This document shows, piece after piece, positions 1-8,454 of a stretch of DNA of 64,000 nucleotides. The DNA is from Paenibacillus sp. 19GGS1-52. GTDB lineage: Bacteria > Bacillota > Bacilli > Paenibacillales > Paenibacillaceae. The notes below the pieces were generated by a model. That model worked only from the letters and a program-made list of their open reading frames with translations. It did not search any database and was not told the DNA's origin. Both the position numbers and the translations under genes were made by a program. How positions within the stretch are numbered: the first letter of the stretch is position 1; each line of letters opens with the position of its first letter. The stretch lies in NCBI RefSeq assembly GCF_022369515.1, contig NZ_CP059724.1, forward strand, positions 3,720,001-3,784,000, written 5' to 3'.

Positions 1-316
1 TTTCCACTCGGCCGTCAGGCAAGACTTTCTGCACCGTCATATCTGCATATTCCGGCAGGTAGTCGGAGATCAGATCACTTAACAGTATTGCCCCCTTTTC
101 TATAAGTTGCAGTGCCGCCGTACAGGTAAGGATCTTCGACATTGAGTAAATATTGACGATCTGAGAATCATTGATTTGAATCTTGTCTTCCAAATTGGCG
201 TATCCGCCCTTGTAATGGAATATCGTATTATTGTGCTGCATGACGATTACTTCCGCCCAGGGTATACGCCAAGAGGTGATGTGGTCGATAAAGTGGGATA
301 GTGGTTTAAAGTCCAT
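1..316 (-). CDS. Serine hydrolase, beta-lactamase/PBP fold (partial, C-terminus outside window)
   Basis: The reading frame starts with ATG at 316 behind an AGGAAGGG ribosome binding site and runs off the left edge after about 105 codons. Residues 58-61 are S-M-S-K, the SxxK nucleophile/base pair of class C beta-lactamase-like serine hydrolases, and the following helix (LTCTAALQLIEKGAILLSD) has the usual family pattern. Such proteins are esterases, peptidases or DD-peptidase-like enzymes; the substrate cannot be told from this part. It lies 38 bases downstream of the SGNH hydrolase on the same strand, so the two are probably cotranscribed. It is a relative of the intact serine hydrolase at 17587. 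Confidence 0.85.
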   Translation of the reverse strand, partial: MDFKPLSHFIDHITSWRIPWAEVIVMQHNNTIFHYKGGYANLEDKIQINDSQIVNIYSMSKILTCTAALQLIEKGAILLSDLISDYLPEYADMTVQKVLPDGRVE

Positions 317-354
317 GGAATTCCCTTCCTCATAAAAAAAGTTATAAAAACGTA

Positions 355-1059
355 TTATCGAAGCGGAAGCAGTGGACTAAGCGCGTCTGCCCACCTGCGG
401 TACCCGCGTTCTGTTAAATGGCAAAAGTCAGGTGCCGTTTCGGCGGATAAGATGCCATCAGCCTCAAGTAAAAGTGCACTGATGTCTAAGAATTCATAAT
501 GCCGCTCTCTTGCCAACTCTGCATACCGGGCATTAATCTCGGTGATCTCCCTGCGTCTTGGGTGGTCGGGGTACTCCTCCCGGGGGAATACGGCCATAAG
601 TATAATCTTTGCGTCAGGAACCAGGTTATTGACACGGTCGCAGATCGCCCGGCAGCCTTCTACAATTTCATCGGGGCTGTTGGATCGGGCGTTATCCGTG
701 TCACTTGTGTTATTAGTTCCAATCAGAATAACCACAGTCTTTGGCGAGAGCCCTTTCAGTTGACCGTGATCAAGCCGCCAAAGCACGTTTTGCGTGCGGT
801 CCCAGCCGAATCCCAGGTTAAGTACGCGATAAGGCCCAAACACGGAGTTCCATGACTCTACCGCTCCGGCGTTCCCCTCCGTCTTTGGCTCGCCTCCCCA
901 GAAATGGGTAATCGAATCGCCGATTAAGACTACTTCCGGGTTAATTTTCACTTGTTCATTTAGTACCTGTTCATGCCGCTCCCACCAGTCATAGCTATCT
1001 TCCTCTAGCTTGGGAACTGGAATGACCGCAGTATTTACGGATTGGGTATCCATTTTCAT
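355..1059 (-). CDS. SGNH/GDSL-family hydrolase (PAF-acetylhydrolase-like)
   Basis: This 234-residue protein carries all SGNH blocks: GDSIT at 47-51 (nucleophile Ser49), a glycine in NLGFGWD near 83-85, GTNN at 114-117 (oxyanion Asn116), and D211-x-x-H214 as the catalytic Asp/His pair. Spacing and the WDRTQNVLWRL stretch resemble the platelet-activating-factor acetylhydrolase beta/gamma-like subgroup, which are carbohydrate or lipid esterases. There is no signal peptide, so it is likely cytoplasmic. The start ATG follows AAGGCGG by seven bases. The serine hydrolase on the same strand follows 38 bases later. The true ester substrate is unknown. Confidence 0.88.
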   Translation of the reverse strand: MKMDTQSVNTAVIPVPKLEEDSYDWWERHEQVLNEQVKINPEVVLIGDSITHFWGGEPKTEGNAGAVESWNSVFGPYRVLNLGFGWDRTQNVLWRLDHGQLKGLSPKTVVILIGTNNTSDTDNARSNSPDEIVEGCRAICDRVNNLVPDAKIILMAVFPREEYPDHPRRREITEINARYAELARERHYEFLDISALLLEADGILSAETAPDFCHLTERGYRRWADALSPLLPLR

Positions 1060-1245
1060 GCCTATTCCGCCTTTCTATGTAGGCCCAAATATTTGGTGAA
1101 TTGAGAACTGTCCATTAATCGGACTTATTATATTGCTATTAAACTTACTATACAATCATAATTTTTTGAGATTATATAATACAATTTTGATATCTGTTGG
1201 ATGAGTTTGAATAATAATATTTCAAAAAAAGACTAAAGGATCTCT

Positions 1246-1413
1246 TTCTTTTCGCATCTCAAGACAGAGGAATTCTACCTTCACCAGTGTAAATCAGAAG
1301 CAGAGATCCATCAAACTGTCGAGGAATATATCTACTTTTATAACTACCAGCGATTTCAGGCCAAACTCAAATAGCGCGCACCGATTGAGTTTCGGCAAGC
1401 GCTGGCTGCTTAG
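1246..1413 (+). mobile_element. Remnant of an IS3-family transposase (OrfB C-terminus)
   Basis: The frame reads FFSHLKTEEFY, then EEYIYFYNYQRFQAKLK, a TAG stop, and RAPIEFRQALAA before a second stop. This is the conserved C-terminal end of the IS3/IS150-type DDE integrase core (family pattern Y-I-x-F-Y-N-x-x-R-x-Q-x-K-L). One in-frame amber codon (CAG to TAG) interrupts it, and the rest of the transposase is missing, so it is inactive debris. It sits in a gene-poor kilobase, consistent with past insertion and deletion. I could not find the insertion sequence ends. Confidence 0.7.
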
Positions 1414-1730
1414 CTTTTTTCATCTGTCTACTTGACAGGGCTATAACCAATAAGCATTGAACAGCGTGACTCTCACAGCATTCGCATTCAACTTTATATT
1501 TCATATGAGTGTCTCGCGCAGATCGTTCTTCTTTTTACGCGGCATTTCACTACCATTAACTTTGAATTGCATTGAATATACTTTCTAAACAATGACCCGA
1601 CAATCCTAAGTAGCGAAAAAAGGAATATAGAATAAATTGGAGCAACACATCGAACGGGTGGTTCTTCTCCCTCCTCGATTCCTCAGAAACGACTCAATAT
1701 CAATAAGTAACTTTGTGTCACATAAAAAAA

Positions 1731-1755
1731 GAAAAGCCTTATTATTAAGCTTTTC
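1731..1755 (-). terminator. Rho-independent terminator, minus strand
   Basis: GAAAAGC and GCTTTTC arms with inner TTA/TAA pairing form a hairpin that, read on the minus strand, is followed by a run of seven T. No intact minus-strand gene lies just upstream of it, so it probably belonged to a gene now lost. Confidence 0.5.
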
Positions 1756-1805
1756 TCGAGAATGAATGTTACGCAGGCAACTATGTATCATTGGACAAAG
1801 TTTAA

Positions 1806-1973
1806 AATTACTGGAATGAAGTCGACAGAATTGATTCTAGCTTTCAAGCTGGTCAAATACTTGGCGTAATTCAATCTGACCTTCCCCATGTCCTTGCAGG
1901 TCCGGCCAACCGTAACCACTGGTTTTTCCCTGGTTTCGGATACGAAATACGAATCCCATTTGAACTTGGATGA
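1806..1973 (+). pseudogene. Unidentified coding remnant, about 55 codons
   Basis: Directly after a TAA stop, one plus-strand frame stays open for 55 codons and ends with TGA. It contains a protein-like stretch (ILGVIQSDLPHVLAGPANRN, then FFPGFGYEIRIPFELG). It has no start codon or ribosome binding site. I do not recognise the family. It could be the 3' end of a deleted gene or chance; the overlapping minus-strand frame seems less protein-like. Confidence 0.25.
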
Positions 1974-2118
1974 AGTCCTTTAGCCGTAACCCGTACGCCT
2001 TGCCTGACTAATTCCTCATTGTATATCGCATTCCCGTATTTATTATGTTGCCTATTTTTCCTGTCTTCGTGCCCTTTGAGTTCAGCCCGCATAAAATAGC
2101 TTTAGGATAACAAGGGGA

Positions 2119-3276
2119 ATGAATGAAATGTGCAGAAATGAAAAATCAGCAGACGCTAACTCAAATGAGTTCGGTTTCCACAGAGACGTTTGGGAATGGG
2201 TAGCTTCCGTCTCTCCCGGCGGCGATGAAAGGATTGCCCCTTTTGACTTTGGCGGATCCGCAGAGTTCGAGGTCCCGAAAACCATTGAAACGGAGATTCA
2301 CCGTTATTTGATGCCCTATACCCATCAACCCGAAGGCGGATATGTTGCGTACATACCGAATGGGCGTGTATGGGGACCCTCTGGTGCTATCTTGACATCG
2401 GACGGAAAACTGATCTTCGATCTTTCTCAAGAATACGATAAACAACTAAACAGAATGCTGACAGTGGAAGAACACCCAGCTTTATATCGGCAGAAGGCTA
2501 AGAAGCATCGGTATCTCCCTGGGACGGCTGCCGTTCTAACTTTTTGCGGGAGTCACAATTATTTTCACTGGTTATATGATGTACTGCCGCGACTGGGCAT
2601 GCTGCGGATTCTAAATGGCTCTTCTTCTCAAACCCTCGTCATGAATCCGAATCCTCATGGATCTTTTGTAGAAGATACGTTATCTATGTTTGGTGTATCG
2701 GAATCTTCTGTGATTCGTACCGGCGATGATATGGAAATTCAGGCCGACCGGTTGGTTGTGCCTTCCCTGATGATGAATTCCCATTACCCTCCTTGGGCCA
2801 CTGCCATCGTACGCAAGTTTATGCTGCCCGAACGCGACACAACGCTCCATTCTCCCGATCGCATTTTCATTTCCCGGAGCAAAGTCTCTGGCCGTCGGTT
2901 AGTTAACGAGAACGAAGTCATCCGGTATTTGGAGGCACATGGGTTCGTTCCCATTTGTCTGGAGGATTGGACTGTTGCCCAACAAGTGCAGCTTTTTGCT
3001 TCCGCAAAAGCAATCGTTTCGCCGCATGGGGCCGGGTTGGCCAATCTTGCATTCTGCACGAAGGGAACCCTTGTCGTCGAAATTTTTCCTATCCGGCATG
3101 TAGTGCCTACTTACTGGATGATCAGCAATCATAACAAACTTGATTACTATATGATGTACGGGCAAGATGAAGGAACGACAGAGGAGCGTTTTTCGGGACT
3201 TGCGGACTTCTCCGTGGATCTCGATCGGCTGGAGCAAACTCTTCGTATAGCCGGACTGAAAAAACAGGACACATGA
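2119..3276 (+). CDS. Glycosyltransferase family 61 protein (DUF563)
   Basis: The 385-residue protein matches the GT61 pattern: NYFHWLYDVLPRL near 147-159, a middle region ending in FISRSKVSGRRLVNENEV around 247-264, and the C-terminal SPHGAGLANLAFC motif near 297-309. Family members transfer sugars such as xylose or GlcNAc in bacterial surface polysaccharide or glycoprotein synthesis. There is no signal peptide or membrane segment. The first ATG (2119) is only one base from AAGGGG; the in-frame ATG at 2128 has better spacing and may be the real start. It stands alone among gene remnants, with no other polysaccharide genes nearby. A small CACATGA/TCATGTG hairpin overlaps its stop codon. Confidence 0.85.
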   Translation: MNEMCRNEKSADANSNEFGFHRDVWEWVASVSPGGDERIAPFDFGGSAEFEVPKTIETEIHRYLMPYTHQPEGGYVAYIPNGRVWGPSGAILTSDGKLIFDLSQEYDKQLNRMLTVEEHPALYRQKAKKHRYLPGTAAVLTFCGSHNYFHWLYDVLPRLGMLRILNGSSSQTLVMNPNPHGSFVEDTLSMFGVSESSVIRTGDDMEIQADRLVVPSLMMNSHYPPWATAIVRKFMLPERDTTLHSPDRIFISRSKVSGRRLVNENEVIRYLEAHGFVPICLEDWTVAQQVQLFASAKAIVSPHGAGLANLAFCTKGTLVVEIFPIRHVVPTYWMISNHNKLDYYMMYGQDEGTTEERFSGLADFSVDLDRLEQTLRIAGLKKQDT

Positions 3277-3500
3277 GTAGCCGTTCATGTGAACTTGCCC
3301 CATTAGATAAATTAATTTGAGCTGTGAAAAGTAGTTAATACGAATCTAATCGGTAAATTGAGCATGCTCTTGTCCCTCGACGATTAAGCAACCACGAAAT
3401 AATCGGTTGTTTTCGTTTTGGACTGGCGCGTGGATATTTTCTATAAAAAGACCTGCTTCTCGTGCAAATTGTGGGCCGCTACGGTAATCGTTCCGATTAA

Positions 3501-3635
3501 ATCTCTTCCAGTAAAGAACAGGAGCAGGACGCCTATGTTAGTGTGCTTGCCAAGGGATACTATACGGCAAAATGGGCACAAATCCCAATAGAAGTGATAC
3601 CAAATAAGGCTTTTAATAAGTTGAGCTCCCACTAA
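3501..3635 (+). pseudogene. Unidentified coding remnant in the 3277-4008 gap
   Basis: After a TAA stop one frame stays open for 44 codons, with text such as EQEQDAYVSVLAKGYYTAKW and IPIEVIPNKAFNKL, and then stops. There is no start codon with a ribosome binding site. I do not recognise the family. The remainder of 3277-3500 shows nothing I can support. Confidence 0.2.
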
Positions 3636-3660
3636 ATATGAGGTTCAATCAGCCGTAAAG

Positions 3661-3696
3661 AAGGGTTCCATGACAGCGTTCTGTCATGGAACCCTT
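3661..3696. terminator. Strong 16-bp hairpin, likely terminator
   Basis: AAGGGTTCCATGACAG and CTGTCATGGAACCCTT are a perfect 16-bp inverted repeat with a CGTT loop. On the minus strand it is followed by TTCTTT. It lies just past the end of the PEP-synthase-like relic and is the likely terminator of that former gene. Confidence 0.6.
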
Positions 3697-3757
3697 TGTC
3701 TGTAGTCCTTCCAAACTCGATAACTCTGACGTAGTTCTTAGTTGTCGTAGGCAGCCG

Positions 3758-3956
<199 letters not shown>

Positions 3957-4008
3957 TTAGTCTGTATCTGTTCCTTGAGATTACCTGTTATCCTTATCTA
4001 ATCTCACA

Positions 4009-4473
4009 TTAATATTCTCCTTTAATTACTAAAAACGAGCCCCGAATGGTTCCAGCTAATATAGACTTCTGTCTAGCAAACTTAAACTTTGTTTCTAACT
4101 CCTTTGGGATCTCCATTCCTTCAGAAAGCTTAAAACCAACGGCTCGTTTCTTAGGGTCATCAACCTTATACATGACGTTTACCGCTAGACCATCCTCATA
4201 AAAGACATAGGCAAATTGGATATTTTCCACTTGAAAACGCGATGTTTCTAAAGCTTTGGCCGAAAATTCAATATCACGTTCTTTTTTCAAAATACCATTC
4301 ACATAATCAAGGGTTTCTTGGCGCTCGCTAGCGGGTATAACCGTAAATTCATGCTTGTATTTATTCATAAAGTAACGAGCTTCATTAGCACGTAATCCAG
4401 CAAGCGCCTCTACTACAGGTGAAGACTCTAAACCAATCGTAGACACAGTTTTAAAATCAACGATGTAGGACAT
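4009..4473 (-). CDS. Conserved hypothetical protein, Lactobacillales-like
   Basis: This 154-residue soluble protein starts MSYIVDFKTVSTIGLESSP; that ATG (4473) is seven bases from AGGAGG, while an upstream in-frame ATG is too close to the site. It has no clear catalytic motif. From memory, very similar proteins occur in streptococci and enterococci, where automatic annotation calls them phage tail proteins; nothing here supports a phage role. It follows the GyrI-like gene by 14 bases and probably forms an operon with it under the divergent WYL regulator. Codons are more A/T-rich than in most neighbours, which suggests acquisition from low-GC Firmicutes. Confidence 0.6.
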   Translation of the reverse strand: MSYIVDFKTVSTIGLESSPVVEALAGLRANEARYFMNKYKHEFTVIPASERQETLDYVNGILKKERDIEFSAKALETSRFQVENIQFAYVFYEDGLAVNVMYKVDDPKKRAVGFKLSEGMEIPKELETKFKFARQKSILAGTIRGSFLVIKGEY

Positions 4474-4487
4474 TTGCATACCTCCTT

Positions 4488-4967
4488 TTATCTCTTTACA
4501 ACAGGAATCCACATTTCACCAAATATCAAACCGTTTCGCTGTCCCATTTCAACCGTTGCATTTGGCCCGCCCACGTAGGCGAAATTCTTAACTTTCGGCA
4601 AAACTTGACCAAAGGCAAGGCCAGCAAGCTTATTGTTCAGTTCATCAGCCGTCTTCTCTTCCCCTTTAACAACCAAATAATCCCCCTTCGGAAATTGGAT
4701 CACTCTGGCTTCTTCTGGTGCCGCTGCCTCTGTCATGACGCCAGCATAATGCATCATCTTGTTATTCACCGCTTCGTTTACGGCAAAAATGTAGTCATTG
4801 GTGGCGATAGCTTTTAAAGATTCAAGTCTGCCATCTTGGCTTACGGCCTGCCAAAAGTCTGATTTTTCCTTATTTATGCCAGCATAGTCTGTGTAATCGC
4901 TCTTAAGCTCAGTTCCTAATCCTAATACGATAAAGCTGTCTTTCTGTTCAAGTGTATAATCTGCCAT
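4488..4967 (-). CDS. GyrI-like effector-binding domain protein
   Basis: The 159-residue protein resembles stand-alone GyrI-like/AraC effector-binding domains: a start MADYTLEQKDSFIVLGLGTE, a middle DYIFAVNEAVNNKMMHYAGV, the block FPKGDYLVVKGE, and a closing GLIFGEMWIPVVKR typical of the fold's last strand. Such domains bind small cationic or hydrophobic ligands. A TTGACA/TATACA promoter lies upstream (5023-5050), overlapped by a 14-bp palindrome. It is the first gene of a two-gene operon divergent from the WYL regulator, which suggests ligand sensing or sequestration linked to that regulator. Confidence 0.7.
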   Translation of the reverse strand: MADYTLEQKDSFIVLGLGTELKSDYTDYAGINKEKSDFWQAVSQDGRLESLKAIATNDYIFAVNEAVNNKMMHYAGVMTEAAAPEEARVIQFPKGDYLVVKGEEKTADELNNKLAGLAFGQVLPKVKNFAYVGGPNATVEMGQRNGLIFGEMWIPVVKR

Positions 4968-5017
4968 ATTCAGAACCGCCTCTTTTTTAAATTAATCAAA
5001 TGCTTGTCTTCATCACT

Positions 5018-5050
5018 TGATATGTATATCATAGCCTTAAATCATGTCAA
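5018..5050 (-). promoter_or_regulatory. Promoter with palindromic operator for the 4967 operon
   Basis: On the minus strand TTGACA (5050-5045) and TATACA (5028-5023) are 16 bases apart. The perfect palindrome TGATATGTATATCA (5018-5031) covers the -10 element. It lies between divergent genes, one of which is the WYL regulator, so it is the obvious candidate binding site. Confidence 0.5.
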
Positions 5051-5075
5051 AAAATGATACTGTTTAGGAGTCCCA

Positions 5076-6038
5076 ATGAAAAAAGTTGAACGGATTAATA
5101 TCATCATGCGGTATATCAACAATCGCGCCCACTTTACCATTTCCGAAATTATGCAAGAATTTAATATCTCTCGTTCGACAGCCTTTAGAGATATCAGAGA
5201 AATTGAGGCCATGGGGATGCCACTTGTCGCTGAAGTTGGAAGGGATGGGGGTTATTTTGTCATGCACAACTCTGTCCTTCCTGCTGTTCGTTTTACCGAT
5301 AATGAGGTCAAAGCTCTTTTTATTGCCTTTATGGCCACAAGAAATCAACAACTCCCCTATCTAAAGAGTCGTCAGTCTTTAGCTGAAAAATTACTAGGCC
5401 TCATCTCAGAAAACCAGCAAGAGGATCTTTTTCTTTTAAATCAAATCTTGCTGTTTGAAGGCACCAACCCCCATAACCCCGACCTACTTGATCTTTCAGA
5501 CCTTCCCCATCCCCTGTTAGAAAAACTGATCCAAATCCTTCTAGTGGATAGTTATTTATTGATAACTGTCGAAGAAGAGAAGGTAATCAAGTCTTATCCC
5601 ATTTATCTCTTGCACCTTTATCGGGAAAAAAGCCTTTGGCTAATTGAAGGGTTTGACTTAAAGGAAGAGAAAAAGCAGATTTATCCTGTCGATCAACTCA
5701 TCAATGTCATGCCCTACAGGGCGGATAAAAGATTAAGTAAGAAAAAGATTTCAGAAAAAATTAGCAAGCAGGAAGAGGTAATCAATCTAGTCCTTGAATT
5801 TGGTCCAAAAGCGATTGCCCAATTCAAAAAATACCATCCTTTAAATGTTTCAATTTCCTATACGAATCCTTACCAAACCACAGCCATTCTAAAGACTTTT
5901 ATCAATGTGAATAAGCCCGAAGACTTGACCGAAACAACCAATTGGCTACTTTTTCTAGGCGGGGATATCAAGTTCAGAGAAGTGCCAGAAGAAGTCTTCG
6001 AACGTTTACAAGCGAGATTACGTTTATTTTACCCATAA
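5076..6038 (+). CDS. HTH-WYL domain transcriptional regulator (YafY/DeoR type)
   Basis: The 320-residue protein has an N-terminal winged helix (residues 1-60, FTISEIMQEFNISRSTAFRD as recognition region, then EIEAMGMPLVAEVGRDGGYF) and a central WYL-like ligand domain around 160-230, with a C-terminal extension ending in ERLQARLRLFYP. WYL regulators respond to small ligands or nucleic acids. The ATG follows AGGAG by five bases. It is divergent from the GyrI-like operon and most likely regulates it through the palindrome at 5018-5031. Its base composition matches those two genes, supporting a three-gene transferred unit. Confidence 0.82.
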   Translation: MKKVERINIIMRYINNRAHFTISEIMQEFNISRSTAFRDIREIEAMGMPLVAEVGRDGGYFVMHNSVLPAVRFTDNEVKALFIAFMATRNQQLPYLKSRQSLAEKLLGLISENQQEDLFLLNQILLFEGTNPHNPDLLDLSDLPHPLLEKLIQILLVDSYLLITVEEEKVIKSYPIYLLHLYREKSLWLIEGFDLKEEKKQIYPVDQLINVMPYRADKRLSKKKISEKISKQEEVINLVLEFGPKAIAQFKKYHPLNVSISYTNPYQTTAILKTFINVNKPEDLTETTNWLLFLGGDIKFREVPEEVFERLQARLRLFYP

Positions 6039-6101
6039 GAAGTGGCCAGGTATTCCGTATTTCCGTACACCTAGAGAAAACTTTTTGCTTACTACATTGT
6101 C

Positions 6102-6140
6102 TTGACAGTCGCGTTAGATCGAAGTAGTATTTTAAAATAC
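6102..6140 (+). promoter_or_regulatory. Promoter of the TrmB-MFS unit with a 14-bp palindrome
   Basis: TTGACA (6102-6107) and TAGTAT (6125-6130) have the ideal 17-base spacing. The perfect palindrome GTATTTTAAAATAC (6127-6140) overlaps the -10 and start region, a position suited to a repressor; autoregulation by the TrmB-type protein is an inference. Confidence 0.55.
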
Positions 6141-6185
6141 GCCTAACATCTTCAAAAGACAAAATTTTACGAAGGAGGCCACTCC

Positions 6186-6980
6186 ATGATCGAATCACTA
6201 CGAAAACTTGGTTTGTCCGATCTGGAAGCCCGCTGCTATCTGGCGCTGCATGGTCAGACGCCTTCCTCGGGCTATGAGGTCGCAAAGCAGGTGTCGATTT
6301 CGCGCTCCAACGTGTACGCCGCGCTGCGCGGCCTGGTGGAGAAGGGTGTCTGCCGCGCCGTAGAAGGCGATCCGATCACGTTCGCGGCGATCCCAATCGG
6401 GCAAGTCATCAAACTGCTTCAAGCTGATTTCGAGCGCACGGCTCACTTACTGGAGAATGAACTGACCGCCCTGCCGGAGACGCCGCCCTTCTTCAGCAAT
6501 TGGAAAGGGGAGCAGCAAGTAGATTTGGCGATTCGCCGCCTCGCCGCCAATGCCAGGAACGAGATTCTGGTCGATCTTTGGGCTGAGGATTTGCATTGGG
6601 TGGAGGAACCACTGCTTACTGCCGAGCGCCGGGGCACCGCTGTTCATCTGATGGTCATCGGTGAGACACCGACGGAACTGGAGCGCGTTATCGTACATAG
6701 TGTACCGCTGGGAGGGCCGCACAAGTCGCGGAACTTCTCGATGCTGCTAGATAAGGAGACGGCGATCCTCGGCAGCTTCAGTCGGTACGCGCCGTCTTCG
6801 GCACTTGAGAGCAACCATCCGGCGGTGCTGAACATGCTGGAGACCGCGTACTTTCACGATGTTGTGATGATGCGGATCGAGGTCGATTTCGCGAAAGAGC
6901 TGGAAGTCCGTTACGGGAAGGACTATGCCCTAATTCGGCATGAGCATCCTGAGATGCAGCTGAAGAACTCCGGCCTGTGA
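6186..6980 (+). CDS. TrmB-family transcriptional regulator
   Basis: The 264-residue protein begins with a TrmB winged helix: LRKLGLSDLEARCYLALHG, then YEVAKQVSISRSNVYAALRG, then LVEKGVCRAVEG. The remainder (about 105-250) is a phospholipase-D-like sugar or effector domain typical of bacterial TrmB proteins (EILVDLWAEDLHWVEEPLL; AVLNMLETAYFHDV). GAAGGAGG precedes the ATG by about seven bases. It lies 38 bases upstream of an MFS exporter on the same strand and is likely its regulator. GC content is higher than in the preceding WYL unit. Confidence 0.85.
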   Translation: MIESLRKLGLSDLEARCYLALHGQTPSSGYEVAKQVSISRSNVYAALRGLVEKGVCRAVEGDPITFAAIPIGQVIKLLQADFERTAHLLENELTALPETPPFFSNWKGEQQVDLAIRRLAANARNEILVDLWAEDLHWVEEPLLTAERRGTAVHLMVIGETPTELERVIVHSVPLGGPHKSRNFSMLLDKETAILGSFSRYAPSSALESNHPAVLNMLETAYFHDVVMMRIEVDFAKELEVRYGKDYALIRHEHPEMQLKNSGL

Positions 6981-7018
6981 TAGACAATCGACCTGGAAAT
7001 TAGAAAGGATGACTTACA

Positions 7019-8245
7019 TTGAATGAAAAAGGATCGTCCGTACTCCATAACCGATCATTCTTACGCTTATGGATTGCACGGATTTTCTCAACCAGCGCTT
7101 TTCAAATGCTGTCCGTCACCATCGGCTGGCAGATGTATGCGCTGACCGATAGCGCCTTCCAACTTGGCCTCGTCGGCTTGGCACAATTCCTACCTATGCT
7201 GCTGCTGACGCTGCCAGCCGGGCAGACTGCGGACCGCTACGACCGGCGCACCATCGTCTATCTCTGTCAGATGATAGAGAGCGTCGTCGTTCTGCTGCTG
7301 GTTCTAGGTAGTATACAAGGCTGGCTTGGTTCGGTTCATCTGTTGGTCGCTGCTGCCCTTCTCGGCGCGTCCCGTACCTTTGAAGGTCCAGCTTCGGCAG
7401 CGCTTGTACCTGACATTGTGGAACGCGAACAGCTGCCGAAAGCGGCTGCATGGTCTGCCTCGGCGATGCAGACGGCGATGATTGTGGGCCCGTCACTCGG
7501 AGGTGTGCTCGTCATCTGGGGCATTTCCGCCGCCTACTTTGCATCGCTGGTCGCACTCCTGGTATCGACCGTGCTGATTTTCTTTGTCAAGACCGTTCAT
7601 TTCGTGAAGAAACTAGATGCCGTCAACATGGATACTTTCCTCAGTGGACTGCGGTTTGTATTCGCTCGCAAAATCATTCTCGGTACCATTTCGCTCGACC
7701 TGTTCGCCGTGCTGCTTGGCGGCGCGACTGCACTGCTGCCGATCTTCGCCGAAGATATCCTGAAGACTGGTTCGCTTGGTCTCGGCCTGCTGCGCACCGC
7801 ACCGGCGGTCGGCGCGATCTTCGTCTCGCTGATCCTCACCCGATTTTCGGTGGAGAGAGCTATCGGCAAGATGCTGTTTGCCTCACTTGTCGTATTCGCC
7901 TTGGCGACGATCTTGTTCGGCGTCTCCCACAACATCTGGCTATCACTCTTCGCACTGGTTCTTATCGGCGCTTCCGATGTCGTAAGTGTCGTTATCCGCT
8001 CGACACTTGTTCAGGTTAACACGCCTCAGGAGATGCAGGGCCGAGTTAACGCAGTCAATTCGCTATTCATCGGCACCTCGAACCAGCTGGGAGAATTTGA
8101 GTCCGGCACCATGGCGGGTCTGGTTGGTGCCGTGCCTGCAACCGTTATCGGCGGGCTCGGCACTCTCGCCATCTCCGTGATTTGGATGTTCTGGCTCTTC
8201 CCCGTTCTCCGGACCCAGAAGACGTATAGGGCAGAGGAAGGCTAA
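7019..8245 (+). CDS. MFS transporter (EntS/MFS_3-like exporter)
   Basis: The 408-residue protein has twelve predicted hydrophobic segments and the MFS loop 2-3 signature in the form AGQTADRYDRR (near 66-76). The FLRLWIARIFSTSAFQM start and the second-half pattern QVNTPQEMQGRVNAVNSLFI are typical of the EntS/MFS_3 group of siderophore and drug exporters. Translation probably starts at TTG (7019), nine bases after AAAGGA. It is cotranscribed with the TrmB regulator, so it is probably an inducible efflux pump. The substrate is unknown. Confidence 0.85.
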   Translation: MNEKGSSVLHNRSFLRLWIARIFSTSAFQMLSVTIGWQMYALTDSAFQLGLVGLAQFLPMLLLTLPAGQTADRYDRRTIVYLCQMIESVVVLLLVLGSIQGWLGSVHLLVAAALLGASRTFEGPASAALVPDIVEREQLPKAAAWSASAMQTAMIVGPSLGGVLVIWGISAAYFASLVALLVSTVLIFFVKTVHFVKKLDAVNMDTFLSGLRFVFARKIILGTISLDLFAVLLGGATALLPIFAEDILKTGSLGLGLLRTAPAVGAIFVSLILTRFSVERAIGKMLFASLVVFALATILFGVSHNIWLSLFALVLIGASDVVSVVIRSTLVQVNTPQEMQGRVNAVNSLFIGTSNQLGEFESGTMAGLVGAVPATVIGGLGTLAISVIWMFWLFPVLRTQKTYRAEEG

Positions 8246-8356
8246 GTCAGGGACCGGAATATCGAGGGTTATATACATACCGAACCTAAGAGAGTCAAGG
8301 TAGTCAATAGCTTCAAAATTGAATTATTATAGGTAGTTCTAATAGATAATAAACGT

Positions 8357-8392
8357 AAACAATAAGGCTGCCGATTGGCAGCCTTATTGTTT
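8357..8392. terminator. Bidirectional terminator between convergent genes
   Basis: AAACAATAAGGCTGCC and GGCAGCCTTATTGTTT form a perfect 16-bp stem with a GATT loop. It lies between the convergent MFS and OYE genes and serves both directions. Confidence 0.85.
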
Positions 8393-8454
8393 GTTCTTGC
8401 AATCATTACTTCTTGTTTGTTCTCTTATGTTACCTTCTTTTGATGAGCATGCAA

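Noticed and set aside
1606..2092. Two minus-strand ORFs of 61 and 73 codons
   Set aside because: No ribosome binding site, unusual composition, and one overlaps a terminator hairpin while the other is antisense to a more protein-like remnant.
4009..4473. Possible prophage, because similar proteins are called phage tail proteins
   Set aside because: No other phage genes, integrase or attachment sites are nearby, and the operon partner is a ligand-binding domain protein.
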